A DNA stretch of 64,000 nucleotides, from positions 1,984,001 through 2,048,000 of the forward strand of contig NZ_CP129238.1 of NCBI RefSeq assembly GCF_030413595.1. The letters are read 5' to 3'. Of the stretch, positions 51,966 to 61,093 are shown piece after piece. A model generated the notes under the pieces. It ran no database searches and was not told where the DNA came from. It was given only the letters and a program-made list of their open reading frames with translations. The first letter of the stretch is position 1, and every line of letters begins with the position of its first letter. Source of the stretch: Planococcus liqunii. GTDB taxonomy: Bacteria > Bacillota > Bacilli > Bacillales_A > Planococcaceae. The position numbers and the translations under genes are program-made.

Positions 51966-52088
51966 GCACTATTGCTCTTCCCAAAACTGACCCCTAAGTT
52001 TTTTCGCATATTGATACTTTCAAGTAGGCCACAGATTTGCTAATGTTAACCTTATCAAAAAATACTGACGATAAGGATGGTTACGATT

Positions 52089-52631
52089 ATGCAAAAAACA
52101 ACTGCTGCTCCATCATACTCCCGTGCCAAAACATTCGATTTAATACTGACGGCGATGGCCATCGCCCTTGTGTTTGTTGCGACGCTTTTGCTCAATATCA
52201 AATTGCCGATTACCGCCAATGGCGGTTTGGTTCATCTTGGCACAGCGATGCTCTTTATCATTTCGATGTTATTCGGACCGAAAAAAGGCGCCATTGCCGG
52301 CGCTGTCGGAATGGGACTGTTCGATCTGGTTTCAGGTTGGACACTCTGGGCACCCATTTCCATCATCGCCCGTGGATTGCAAGGTTACCTTGTTGGTAAA
52401 ATCGCCTGGTCAGCCGGTCGTTCAGGAAACAGTAAAGGCTTCAATATTCTGGCTGCCATTGTCTCGATTCCGGTCATGATTGCCATCTATTATGTCGGTG
52501 AAGCCATCATTTTCAGCAGCTTCATCGTGCCTGCCGCTTCGATTCCAGGCAATATTGTGCAAAACGTTGTCGGCTTGCTTGTCGCGATTCCGGCAGTGAT
52601 TGCACTTAAAAAAGTTCCGTTTTTCAAATAA
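52089..52631 (+). CDS. ECF transporter S component (orphan)
   Basis: A 180-residue membrane protein with five to six helices of the ECF-ribofla_trS-like type: ALVFVATLLLNIKLPITANGGLVHLGTAMLFIISMLFGPKKGAIAGAVGMGLFDLVSGW, where the GxxxGxGLxDL part contacts the T subunit. It would bind a vitamin or precursor and share the housekeeping EcfAAT module, since no ATPase is adjacent. The substrate is not evident; no riboswitch is visible in the 120-bp leader. The start at 52089 is preferred for AAGGATGG spacing; 52077 is an alternative. Confidence 0.83.
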   Translation: MQKTTAAPSYSRAKTFDLILTAMAIALVFVATLLLNIKLPITANGGLVHLGTAMLFIISMLFGPKKGAIAGAVGMGLFDLVSGWTLWAPISIIARGLQGYLVGKIAWSAGRSGNSKGFNILAAIVSIPVMIAIYYVGEAIIFSSFIVPAASIPGNIVQNVVGLLVAIPAVIALKKVPFFK

Positions 52632-52639
52632 ACCCATAG

Positions 52640-52680
52640 AAAAAGGAGAAGTTTTGGCTAACCAAAATTTCTCCTTTTTT
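52640..52680. terminator. Bidirectional terminator
   Basis: AAAAAGGAGAA-TTTTGG/CCAAAA-TTCTCCTTTTT stem between convergent genes. Confidence 0.92.
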
Positions 52681-52684
52681 GCAT

Positions 52685-54760
52685 TTACTTATTCAATTCT
52701 TTTTCTTTGTCTTTATAGCAGAACGTCGTAAAGAACGTTGTGCCTTCAGGTCCCGTTTCAATATCAATTGTCGCGTTGTGCCGGGCTGCAATGGCATAGC
52801 TGATGCCAAGGCCAAGGCCCGTTCCATTGTCTTTGGTGGTATAGAACGGGGTCCCTACTTTCTCCAGCACTTCCGGCAATATGCCTTCGCCTTCATCTTG
52901 AATCGCCAAAACGACACAGCCATCCAGGTTTTGATAAGTGCTGATGGTCAGCACTTCCCCTTCACTCATCGCCTCCAAGCCGTTCCGGCATAAATTGATA
53001 ACCAGCTGCCGGATTTCATTCCGGTTCAGCAGCAATTCCGGAATTTCCTGCGTATTGAACTCAATCAGTTTGTTTTGATTGAACGTATCGATTTTGATGA
53101 GTGGGGCAATTTCGCAAATCAATGCATTCAAATCCATCATCTGCAAATCTGATGTCCTTGTATTTCCCATGGACAAAAATTCCGTGATGATGGAGTTGGC
53201 TCGGTCGAGTTCTTCAATCATCAAATCAAAATAGCCGAAATGCTGGTTCAGTTCTTCTTCTTGTTTCAACAACTGCAGGAATCCTCGGACCGTCGTCATC
53301 GGGTTTCGGATTTCATGGCTGATTCCGGCTGCCATTTGGCCGATCAAATCCAACTTAGACAGCCTTCTCAATTCTTTTTCGTATTTCTTTTTCTCGGCCA
53401 CATCTTTAAACAAGCAACAAATGCCGTCATCAAATGGATATGCGACCACTTCGTACCAGGATTCTTCCGTAAGCGACGGCATTTCAAATTGCACGGGGAT
53501 GCGTTCAAACATAGCGCGGTGGAGTTCCTTGTACATGACGGACGCCGAATCCGGATGGATTACGTCCCAAATATTCTTGCCCATCACATCTTTCGCCTTT
53601 TTGTTTTCCGGCAATTGCTGATGTTTATTAATATAGATGAATTCCCATTCTTTGTTCAACGCGAAAAACCCATCGGTGATGCTTTCAATAACGCTGGTCA
53701 CTTTTTCATTCGCCGCTGCAAGCTCACTTGTTCGCTTTTCCACCATATGTTCCAATTGATCCATATAAAGCATATGTGAAAAAGTCGGCGCGGTTGTATC
53801 GACGATTGACTGGGCCATTTGAATCTGCAAATCATCAAAATGGCTGTTTTCGTTATCGCATTTCAACACGGAAATCACCCCAAGCACTTCGTTCATGGAT
53901 ATGAGCGGAATGATCAATAAATTCCGGAATGCCGGAAACGACACGGTTCTGGCCGTTTTAGCTTCAATCACTTGCCGAATGATTTGCCTGTAGTTTAAAT
54001 CCGTCTGTACATCGCGAAAGTTTTCATTGCACCCAACTTCTTCAGCATCGTACTCGTTGCTATATTTAGTCAACGATACGGTTTTATTGCTATTCGGATC
54101 CAAAAGGTGGGCAGCCATCACTTTGCTGCCTAAAACTTTTTCTAAGTAAAAAAAGCATTTATCGATGCTTTCATGGATGGATGAGCACATTGACAGTTCG
54201 CGCGTGATAGTGAGCAGCAATTGATTTTCAGAAATCAGGTTTTCTTTTTGGGCTAAGTTTTTTGCATTCTGTATTGCGACAGCTGCCATATTCACATAAG
54301 CCTCCACACTTTGAATTTCTGATTCCGTCAAATTCATCGGCGTTCCGTAGTCAAACAAAAACACTAAGCCGAACAATTCCTGTTCATATGAAATTGGCAA
54401 AGCCAACAGTGATTTGATATCGAAGGCGGCAACCGATCTTGGATCTGGCCGGTGGTCTTTGGAAGTGTCCGGGATGTAAATGGTCTTCCTTGTATCAATT
54501 ACTTCCTGTGCCAGCAAATCCCTTTCCAAATCAAGAATCTGAGTTTCAAATGCATTGCCGTTAATAAATTCCGGTTTTCCGGCGAATGCACGGAAGCTGC
54601 CATCCTCGTAGGGCAAGAAAATCCCCACGGAATTGCATTGGACAATTTCCTCAGAAATCGCTGTTGTAACATGCTCCAACACTTCTTTAAGCTCCAGCTT
54701 CGTATTGATGACTTTTGTCAAATTGGCCAGGCGGGAATAGCGAGTCTGCTCCTTTAACAT
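52685..54760 (-). CDS. GAF-GAF-PAS sensor histidine kinase
   Basis: A 691-residue soluble kinase with two GAF domains (about residues 15-165 and 185-345), a PAS domain (about 360-465, SVIESITDGFFALNKEWEFIYIN), a HisKA domain with the phosphorylated His in AAGISHEIRNPMTTVRGFLQLL (about 485) and an HATPase domain (INLCRNGLEAM, DEGEGI, GTGLGLGISY). The HisKA sequence is of the sporulation-kinase type (KinA-E). No response regulator is adjacent. The start is uncertain: ATG at 54760 after GGAG, or TTG at 54775. Confidence 0.9.
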   Translation of the reverse strand: MLKEQTRYSRLANLTKVINTKLELKEVLEHVTTAISEEIVQCNSVGIFLPYEDGSFRAFAGKPEFINGNAFETQILDLERDLLAQEVIDTRKTIYIPDTSKDHRPDPRSVAAFDIKSLLALPISYEQELFGLVFLFDYGTPMNLTESEIQSVEAYVNMAAVAIQNAKNLAQKENLISENQLLLTITRELSMCSSIHESIDKCFFYLEKVLGSKVMAAHLLDPNSNKTVSLTKYSNEYDAEEVGCNENFRDVQTDLNYRQIIRQVIEAKTARTVSFPAFRNLLIIPLISMNEVLGVISVLKCDNENSHFDDLQIQMAQSIVDTTAPTFSHMLYMDQLEHMVEKRTSELAAANEKVTSVIESITDGFFALNKEWEFIYINKHQQLPENKKAKDVMGKNIWDVIHPDSASVMYKELHRAMFERIPVQFEMPSLTEESWYEVVAYPFDDGICCLFKDVAEKKKYEKELRRLSKLDLIGQMAAGISHEIRNPMTTVRGFLQLLKQEEELNQHFGYFDLMIEELDRANSIITEFLSMGNTRTSDLQMMDLNALICEIAPLIKIDTFNQNKLIEFNTQEIPELLLNRNEIRQLVINLCRNGLEAMSEGEVLTISTYQNLDGCVVLAIQDEGEGILPEVLEKVGTPFYTTKDNGTGLGLGISYAIAARHNATIDIETGPEGTTFFTTFCYKDKEKELNK

Positions 54761-54974
54761 CCGGTTGTTCTCCAATCAAGGACATGGAACTTCAATTTCC
54801 ATTCCAGTTAATTTTTGTAGTTTCCATACTATTTTCATTCCTGTAAGCTTTTACCTATTATTTTACATCTCTTTTTAGAAAACGAACAGGGAAAACTCTT
54901 AATTTGGGAATTCATTCGGAAATAGAAATAGATTTTTATCTCCTTTAAATGGATAGAAAGACTGTCAATTTAAA

Positions 54975-55013
54975 AAATCCTGAACAACCGTGATTTACGG
55001 TTGGCCAGGATTT
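54975..55013 (-). terminator. Terminator after czcD
   Basis: AAATCCTG-CAACCGT/ACGGTTG-CAGGATTT stem followed by TTTT on the minus strand. Confidence 0.87.
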
Positions 55014-55028
55014 GATTTATTTATTCAT

Positions 55029-55982
55029 CTAATGCTGGTGATGATGCTCGTGTTCAAGTTCATGTTGAACCTCTTGGCACAGAACCGATTCGCCGTGCGG
55101 ATGTTCTTTGTTTTCAATTTGAATGGTTACGTGGCCAATTTTCATATCCTTTAATAGGTGTTCAATTTTTCTTAGCAGTTTCTGCGTTTCTTCAAACGAA
55201 ACGTTGTCTTCAACGACAACGTGGCCAGACAATGCGTTTCGCCCGCTGGTGATGCTCCAGACATGCAAATCATGGATGTTGCAGATTCCCGGTACATTAT
55301 TGATGGCTGCAGCCACTTCATCGATATCCACATTTCGAGGAGTTCCTTCCATTAAAACATGGATTCCCTCTTTCGTTACTCGCCAGCCGCTGAATAGGAC
55401 AAGTACCGCAACGATGACGCTTGCGAGCGGATCGGCCCATGCCCAGCCGAAAAACAAAATGAGTAATGCTGCCGCAATGGCGCCGACAGAACCAAGCAAG
55501 TCGCCCAGTACATGAAGGAAAGCTGCCCGCAAGTTCAAGTTTTCTTTTGTGTCTCCGCCTCGCATCAGAATCCAGGCGACCAGCACATTCACTAAAAGGC
55601 CAACTACCGCAATGGCCAACATGCCGCCGGACGCGACTTCTGGCGGATCAGCAAAACGGTGGTAAGCTTCGTAAAAAATATAAGCGGCAATGGCGACCAG
55701 CGAAACGCCATTAAAAACAGCTGCCAGTATTTCAAAACGCTTGTAGCCGTAGGTCTTCGCACGGCTTGCCGCTTTTTCGCCCACCGTGAATGCCAGAAAT
55801 CCCACAAGTAAAGAAATGGAATCGCTCAGCATATGCCCGGCGTCTGCAATAAGTGCCAAACTATTGGTAAGAAGTCCACCGATCGCTTCTGCTACCATAT
55901 AAGACGTCGTTATTAAAAAGGCTATAAATAAGGTTTTTTTATTCCCCCCGTGAGTATGGGAATGTCCATGGTCATGTTCCAA
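55029..55982 (-). CDS. czcD: Cation diffusion facilitator, CzcD type
   Basis: Proton-coupled exporter of zinc, cobalt or cadmium, 317 residues. Six helices with the metal site residues HMLSD (helix 2, about residues 48-52) and HVLGD (helix 5), then a cytoplasmic domain with HDLHVWSITSG. Both ends are histidine-rich (EHDHGHSHTHGG and HELEHEHHHQH), typical of CzcD. The start is TTG, 8 nt after AAGGAGG. No ArsR-type regulator gene is adjacent and I see no clear CzrA box. Confidence 0.92.
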   Translation of the reverse strand: MEHDHGHSHTHGGNKKTLFIAFLITTSYMVAEAIGGLLTNSLALIADAGHMLSDSISLLVGFLAFTVGEKAASRAKTYGYKRFEILAAVFNGVSLVAIAAYIFYEAYHRFADPPEVASGGMLAIAVVGLLVNVLVAWILMRGGDTKENLNLRAAFLHVLGDLLGSVGAIAAALLILFFGWAWADPLASVIVAVLVLFSGWRVTKEGIHVLMEGTPRNVDIDEVAAAINNVPGICNIHDLHVWSITSGRNALSGHVVVEDNVSFEETQKLLRKIEHLLKDMKIGHVTIQIENKEHPHGESVLCQEVQHELEHEHHHQH

Positions 55983-56247
55983 CTAGAACGCCTCCTTTAT
56001 CCCGAAACGCACGGCAATTTGGCTGCCGCTTTCCTCTCATTGCCTACATGGTTTATAGCTATAATTATACTGCTTTCCTGCAGAAAACATAAAAGTATTA
56101 AGCTTGCGGCAGATAAATAAACTGGGATGCATTTGTGTAACGAATGCCGATTTAAAGCTTTACACAATTTTACAATCCCTTTAAGCCAGCTAAACAATCG
56201 TGTGGGATACTTGAATTGTCAGATAACTGAGGGGAGTTGGACAGTTG

Positions 56248-57111
56248 ATGAAAATCGCAGTAATCGGTGATTTGCATTATCCAAGTTTAAAAGATGGTTG
56301 CGCGTATATCGAAGAGGACCGCCAGGCGTTTTATGAAACGTTTTTGGAACGGTTTTTCTCAGTCCCAGCTGATTTGTATGTATCCATAGGCGATTTGACG
56401 AATTTCGGGCGAATGGATGAATTGGAAGAGGTTTATGCGTTGATCCGGAAACACAACAAACCGTTCAAGCATGTACTCGGGAACCACGACCTTTATGCCA
56501 TGCCCCGCGAAGCGGTATTATCGGTTACCGGCCAGGAACGGTTCCATCGATTGTCTACGGACGAGGCCGTTCTCGGATTCCTCGATACAGCCCGGGAGCA
56601 GGATTACGAAGATTGGGGCGGAACGATGGATGCGGTTCAACAGTACTGGCTGGAATCCGTCATTGAAGAGTCCGAAGAACGGCCGCTCATCCTGTTTGCA
56701 CACCATCCGGTTTTCTCGACCACAAAAGATTCGGAGAAAGAAAAACGCTGCATCCATCCCGATGTGCCGATTTGGAATGTCTTGAAGCAAAAACAAGGCA
56801 TCGGGCTGTATATCAACGGCCACAACCATTCCAACTCCCTTGCCGGCCGAGGACAATGGAACTTTTTGCAGCTCGCAGCCGTGCTCGATGAACAAGCGGT
56901 GCGGGTAATTGAAATCACCGATTCTTTTATCTCCATCGATTCCATTACGCTGGATGATGCCAGAATGCGCAGTCACGCCCAGGAAATTGGGAATGCCATC
57001 AAGCATTTCACCTTAAAACAGCAAACGGTCCAAAAAGCGGCATACTTTAAATACATGATTCCGGTGCCAGTGCCGATTGAAGTCCCTCCTCAAATGAAAA
57101 TTAAAATGTAA
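56248..57111 (+). CDS. Metallophosphoesterase
   Basis: A 287-residue calcineurin-like phosphoesterase. All metal motifs are present: VIGDLHYP (D-x-H, residues 5-12), SIGDLTNFG (GD), VLGNHDLYAM (GNHD, about 77), FAHHPVFS (about 154) and INGHNHSN (GH-x-H, about 191). It is of the class III cyclic-phosphodiesterase/Icc type; the substrate is unknown. The C-terminal 50 residues form an extra tail. The ATG at 56248 has GAGGGGAG upstream; a TTG one codon earlier is possible. Confidence 0.87.
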   Translation: MKIAVIGDLHYPSLKDGCAYIEEDRQAFYETFLERFFSVPADLYVSIGDLTNFGRMDELEEVYALIRKHNKPFKHVLGNHDLYAMPREAVLSVTGQERFHRLSTDEAVLGFLDTAREQDYEDWGGTMDAVQQYWLESVIEESEERPLILFAHHPVFSTTKDSEKEKRCIHPDVPIWNVLKQKQGIGLYINGHNHSNSLAGRGQWNFLQLAAVLDEQAVRVIEITDSFISIDSITLDDARMRSHAQEIGNAIKHFTLKQQTVQKAAYFKYMIPVPVPIEVPPQMKIKM

Positions 57112-57121
57112 ACTTCAACTT

Positions 57122-57160
57122 GCAAAAGAAGCCCCCTTTATTGAAGTGGGCTTCTTTTGC
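57122..57160. terminator. Bidirectional terminator
   Basis: GCAAAAGAAGCCC/GGGCTTCTTTTGC, a 13-bp perfect stem between convergent genes. Confidence 0.9.
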
Positions 57161-57181
57161 GATTGTTTAATCATTTGGCGA

Positions 57182-57808
57182 TTATGAATCGAGTGTATTG
57201 CCTTCGGCGGGAATGGGATTGTTTTTGAGAAGCCCTGCCAAATGGTAGGTGTTGTAGGCCAAGCGTTCAATCGCCGTTTTGGTAAAATCGTTGTCCCGGC
57301 CCGCTTCGTTATAAGATGGTCCCGGCCCCGCTTCCCCTACCCAATACGCATCCACATTCGGCGGGATCAAAAAACCGATATGGGACAACCCGTAAAGGAG
57401 AGAGGCCGATGCGTGCTTAGCGCCATCTTCGTTGCCGGTCACCAGCGCTCCTCCGACTTTATTATAAAAAATAGCTTGTCCTTTATCATTGGTTACACTG
57501 CTGCTGCCATACAGCCGTTCAATGGCGAGCGTGGCAAGTGAACTTTTCTCTCCCAGCCAGAGCGGTGTTCCGATAATCAGGATATCCGCGGCTTTCACTT
57601 TCTCCAGTATTTCCGGCCATTGGTCGCCGCCGCCCATATCTTCCTGGACGCCTAAAGCTACCCGGTAATCCGCCAAACGAATAATCTCTGATTCAACACC
57701 TAATTGATTGTAGTGGGTCTGTACGTCTTTCATCATGCCTTCCGTATTAGAAATTTCATCAGAGCTTTTCAGCGAACAATTTAAAAACACTGCTTTTAAT
57801 GGCTGCAT
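57182..57808 (-). CDS. NAD(P)H-dependent FMN reductase (flavodoxin-like)
   Basis: A 208-residue flavoprotein of the NADPH-dependent FMN reductase family. The FMN phosphate loop is NCSLKSSDEISNT (about residues 10-22), ADILIIGTPLWLGEKSS (about 74-90) carries the isoalloxazine contact and GGALVTGNEDGAKH the next. Likely acts as a quinone or azo reductase. The region immediately upstream (57809-58020) carries five 21-bp repeats. ATG at 57808; AAGGAAATG is the ribosome site. Confidence 0.83.
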   Translation of the reverse strand: MQPLKAVFLNCSLKSSDEISNTEGMMKDVQTHYNQLGVESEIIRLADYRVALGVQEDMGGGDQWPEILEKVKAADILIIGTPLWLGEKSSLATLAIERLYGSSSVTNDKGQAIFYNKVGGALVTGNEDGAKHASASLLYGLSHIGFLIPPNVDAYWVGEAGPGPSYNEAGRDNDFTKTAIERLAYNTYHLAGLLKNNPIPAEGNTLDS

Positions 57809-57887
57809 GTCCTCATTTCCTTTCTACAGAAATTTATCCGTCACTTTTAGATGTTCCCTGATTGCTTTTTGCTAAACAATGGATTCA

Positions 57888-57992
57888 AATACGACCAGAA
57901 GTTGCGAAATTACGACCCGTAAATGAAAAAATACGATCCATTACGGTGAGAATACGACCAGTAGTTAAATAAATACGATTTTGCAGCTAAAA
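57888..57992. repeat. Five imperfect 21-bp direct repeats
   Basis: TACGA occurs at 57890, 57911, 57932, 57953 and 57974, an exact 21-bp period (two helical turns, or seven codons). Units share the form A-W-TACGAYC, with CAGWAGTT in units 1 and 4. The frame ATA-CGA stays open for 36 codons from a TTG at 57862 to a TAA at 57970 and would give an I/L-R-P/S heptapeptide repeat, but no ribosome site is visible. It lies upstream of the flavoprotein gene; its function is unknown. Confidence 0.8.
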
Positions 57993-58020
57993 TAGTCTCT
58001 GCTTTTCTATTAATTCCCAC

Positions 58021-58049
58021 AAAAAAGCCAGCTTCTGCAAGCTGGCTTT
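58021..58049 (-). terminator. Terminator after histidine kinase gene
   Basis: AAAGCCAGCTT/AAGCTGGCTTT stem with a 4-nt loop followed by six T on the minus strand. Confidence 0.92.
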
Positions 58050-58075
58050 CGTTCTCCGATTAGCACATCAAATTA

Positions 58076-59494
58076 TTAAATCAATGTCTGCTTCACCGAA
58101 GCCTCCGTGGTCCTTGCCTGCTGTACCGCTTCAGGCTCGAAAGAAATTTTTACGCTGAATACCGATCCGCGGTCAGGAACACTTTCCACTTCGATCACTC
58201 CGCCATGCGCTTCGGCAATTGATTGCGCAATCGACAAGCCCAGCCCGTAGCCACCTTCTTTGCGAGAACGCGTTTTATCGGCTCGGTAAAAACGTTCAAA
58301 AACCTTTTTCTGATCTTCAAGTGAAATGCCGATGCCGGTGTCGGACACTGAGAAAATGAAATCGTCGTGTTTCTTGTGGTTCTGTTTTTTCAACTTGATT
58401 TCTACGTGCCCGCCTGCTGATGTATATTTGATGGCGTTGTCCGTCAATATATACATCAGCTGGATCAGCTTGTCCCGGTCGCCGACTACTTCAATCGGAA
58501 CAGGGGCATCCAGTTTCAAGCTGAGCCCTTTTGTCCGTATGGCGTTTGTGAAGGATTCGACCATCTGTTCAGCAGCTGGGCGGATATCAAACTGCTCTTT
58601 GCGAAGCTTCAAAGACTTTTGTTCAGAATCGGATTTCGCGAGCGCCAGCAGTTCCGTAATCAGCCCCGACATCCGTTTCACTTCGTGTTTGAGGGTGCCG
58701 AGCATTTTTTCCCGGAATGGATTGGATTTGTCGTTTTCCATTCCAAGCGCTTCCGCAGCAGACAAAATGACGCTGAGCGGTGTCCGGAGTTCATGAGACG
58801 CATTGGAAACAAATTCCCTTTGCAAATTATAAGCGATTTCAACTGGTTCGAGCGCCCGTTTGGACATCCAGCGGCTTACCAGCAGCCCGATCGCTGAGAA
58901 CAAGATCGTCATTCCGGCAAAGATAACAACGGTCCATTTGATGACACTGGTATAAAAGGTGTTATCGACAGCCAAGTACAGCATGGCAATCCGGTCTCCT
59001 TCGTGCATGACCGGCCGGGCCAACACCATCAAATTCAATTCCAATTCCTTAAAATCTTCGAATAACGGATCATTTTCCGGAATGTCGATTTCAACTTTCT
59101 TGACTTCAATTCCATCCGTTTCCCATTCTTCGACGACATCCATATACAGTTCCCGCAACTCTTCGTAATTGTCATTGTTGATGATCAACTCGTCCTCATT
59201 GCCGGTTACGTAATAAAATACTTGGTTGCCGGATAAATCGCGGCGTTCTTGTTCTCTCCAGGCTCCGCCGCTGCCGTCAAGCGCCCGTTCCGCCATGCCG
59301 ACTTCTCTATCGGAAAGCAGGCGGAGCGTCTGTTCCTGGTCATTGTTGACGACAATGTAAAAAATCAACAACGCCAATGCGACAAAGACAGCCAGGAATA
59401 AAGTGAGAATAGTGCTGTAAAAAAGCGTCAGGCGATTCCGGGTTTGCGCGAAAACATCATTTTCGTGTTTTTTGAAAAAGTCAGCCCTTTTCAA
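58076..59494 (-). CDS. Membrane sensor histidine kinase
   Basis: A 472-residue two-component sensor. Helix 1 spans about residues 22-50; an acidic extracytoplasmic domain of about 130 residues follows, then helix 2 (about 183-205). HisKA has FVSNASHELRTPLSVILSAAEAL (phosphorylated His about 237); HATPase shows YILTDNAIKYTS, DTGIGIS, RFYRADKTRSRKEGGYGLGLSIA. No HAMP domain is obvious. The TTG start overlaps the end of the response regulator gene by 14 bp. The signal is unknown; the very acidic sensor domain might sense cations. Confidence 0.9.
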   Translation of the reverse strand: MKRADFFKKHENDVFAQTRNRLTLFYSTILTLFLAVFVALALLIFYIVVNNDQEQTLRLLSDREVGMAERALDGSGGAWREQERRDLSGNQVFYYVTGNEDELIINNDNYEELRELYMDVVEEWETDGIEVKKVEIDIPENDPLFEDFKELELNLMVLARPVMHEGDRIAMLYLAVDNTFYTSVIKWTVVIFAGMTILFSAIGLLVSRWMSKRALEPVEIAYNLQREFVSNASHELRTPLSVILSAAEALGMENDKSNPFREKMLGTLKHEVKRMSGLITELLALAKSDSEQKSLKLRKEQFDIRPAAEQMVESFTNAIRTKGLSLKLDAPVPIEVVGDRDKLIQLMYILTDNAIKYTSAGGHVEIKLKKQNHKKHDDFIFSVSDTGIGISLEDQKKVFERFYRADKTRSRKEGGYGLGLSIAQSIAEAHGGVIEVESVPDRGSVFSVKISFEPEAVQQARTTEASVKQTLI

Positions 59495-60158
59495 CTTTAT
59501 ACCCCACTCCTCTGACAGTCTCGATCATGCTGCTGCTTTCGTCGTGGTCAATTTTCTTGCGCAGCAGTTTCACCGTCGCATCTATCGTTTTCATTGAAAC
59601 ATCTGTATCAAACCCCCAAATACGGTCAAAAATCAGCTCGCGTGTCAGCACCGTCCCCCGGTTTTGGATCAGCATGTCCAGCAGTTGAAACTCGCGCGGC
59701 GTCAAATTGATTTTTCGGTCTCCGCGGCTTACAGAATGTGCAGTGCGGTTAATATTCAAGCCATTGACTTCCATGACTTCTTCTTGAATCGGGGAATACG
59801 TGCGACGTGCCAGCGCCCGGAGCCGCGCCCACAGTTCTTCAATTTCGAACGGCTTTGCCAAATAATCATCCGCCCCCGCATCAAGCCCTTCCACCCGGTC
59901 CATCAGCGCATCTTTCGCCGTAAGCATCAATACCGCACCGCCGTAGCCGCTGTCTCTGAGTTTTTTGCAGACGAAAATGCCATCTCCACCTGGCATCATC
60001 CAGTCCAAAATGACGACATCATAAAATGACGCGGCCGCATAGTCATAGGCATCTTCTCCTTCGGTCACCCAATCGACGGTTTTCGCCCCTTTTTTCTTCA
60101 ATAAATGCACTACCAATTCGCCAAGCATCTCATCATCTTCTGCCAACAATATCTTCAC
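59481..60158 (-). CDS. OmpR-family response regulator
   Basis: A 225-residue regulator. Receiver domain: acidic pocket LLAEDDEML (about residues 4-12), phosphorylated Asp in VVILDWMMPGGDG (about 51), MLTAKD and the conserved Lys in DDYLAKPFE (about 102). The C-terminal winged helix contains LTPREFQLLDMLIQNRGTVLTRELIFDRIWG and IDATVKLLRKKI...VRGVGYKVE. The start is GTG at 60158, with GGAGAGG 9 nt upstream; an in-frame GTG at 60167 is too close. It is the first gene of the two-component operon. Confidence 0.92.
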   Translation of the reverse strand: MKILLAEDDEMLGELVVHLLKKKGAKTVDWVTEGEDAYDYAAASFYDVVILDWMMPGGDGIFVCKKLRDSGYGGAVLMLTAKDALMDRVEGLDAGADDYLAKPFEIEELWARLRALARRTYSPIQEEVMEVNGLNINRTAHSVSRGDRKINLTPREFQLLDMLIQNRGTVLTRELIFDRIWGFDTDVSMKTIDATVKLLRKKIDHDESSSMIETVRGVGYKVEKG

Positions 60159-60290
60159 AATGAACACCCTCTCCAGCAGCGCCTTGCCTTTAGACTCAGT
60201 ATTTCATAGAAAGGTTAAAAAGAGATTAAAATATTCTGTTGGTGCAAGTTTTTCTGAAATTTAAAAGAAGCTGTGGCCAGTTCAGCTCGT

Positions 60291-60930
60291 TTAAATCCGG
60301 TCCAAGTGGCCGGAAGGAAAAACGGCGGCTGTCGGCAGCGGCCGATGTTCTTCAGACTGTTTTTGCACGTAGCGGTCGGCCATTGCCGTTAACATAACAA
60401 TTCCATCCGCGACCGTATAATACATTTCCACACTTTGCAAATTGTCGATAAAGCGTTCGATGAGGCAGTGCCGCTTTTGGGCTATCCAACTGTTGTGGCA
60501 TAGGCTTTCCCCAATTGTTCCGCGCTGTGGCTGACGGCAATCGCCTGGCTCGCATAACTGTCCACCAGCTTGCCGTTAACTGGATACTGAAGACCGTTGG
60601 ACGCACTTCTCTGAAAGTTTCCGGTGCGATACTCTTCAATAATTGAAGTCACATAATACCGCTAGCCGAGCTGTTCACATAGCGCCTGCGCTTGCCATGT
60701 ATTGAAATTATCGAAGGCGTTGAGAACGCCGGAAACCCCTTCTTCTTTTGCCATTTCGGCTAAACGCCCTGTATCGTCGGTGCTGATGGTACAGGATTTG
60801 TCTGCATGCCATTTCGCTGGCGAATCCGGTTCCAAGCCTGCAGCAACAATTGTATACAAGCCCATTCGTTTGTCGTTTGCACCTTATCAATCAAATTCGT
60901 ATATCAACCGAGTATCAATACTTTTTTCAT
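60291..60930 (-). pseudogene. ATP-grasp family protein, decayed
   Basis: A good ribosome site (GAGGCGG) and ATG at 60930 start MKKVLILG, then TGA interrupts. A frameshift leads into MGLYTIVAAGLEPDSPAKWHADKS and GVSGVLNAFDNFNTWQAQALCEQLG (60865-60662), which ends in TAG. Garbled sequence with a second TAG follows, and another frame closes with ERFIDNLQSVEMYYTVADG, then LTAMADRYV and PLPTAAVFPSGHLD up to a TAA at 60291. The pieces fit the N-terminus and ATP-grasp core of CarB-like ATP-grasp proteins. At 640 bp it also lacks much of the roughly 400-residue original. Family assignment is by eye. Confidence 0.75.
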
Positions 60931-61027
60931 CAGAACCGCCTCTTCCCTGCTTAAATTGCTTTTCGATTTCCTTATCGTATACGGCGATGATGAAGGTTGA
61001 ATGAAATTTCAATCGGCTGCCAATTAA

Positions 61028-61062
61028 AAAAAGTTTTCTTCAGTATATGAAGAAAACTTTTT
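61028..61062. terminator. Terminator after fabH
   Basis: A perfect 15-bp stem (AAAAAGTTTTCTTCA arms) with a 5-nt loop and T-run in both directions. Confidence 0.92.
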
Positions 61063-61093
61063 GCCCAAACTATGGAAATGTACAGAAACCGCA

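Noticed and set aside
51966..52088. Riboswitch upstream of the orphan S component
   Set aside because: Too short for TPP or FMN classes and no preQ1-like pseudoknot sequence is visible.
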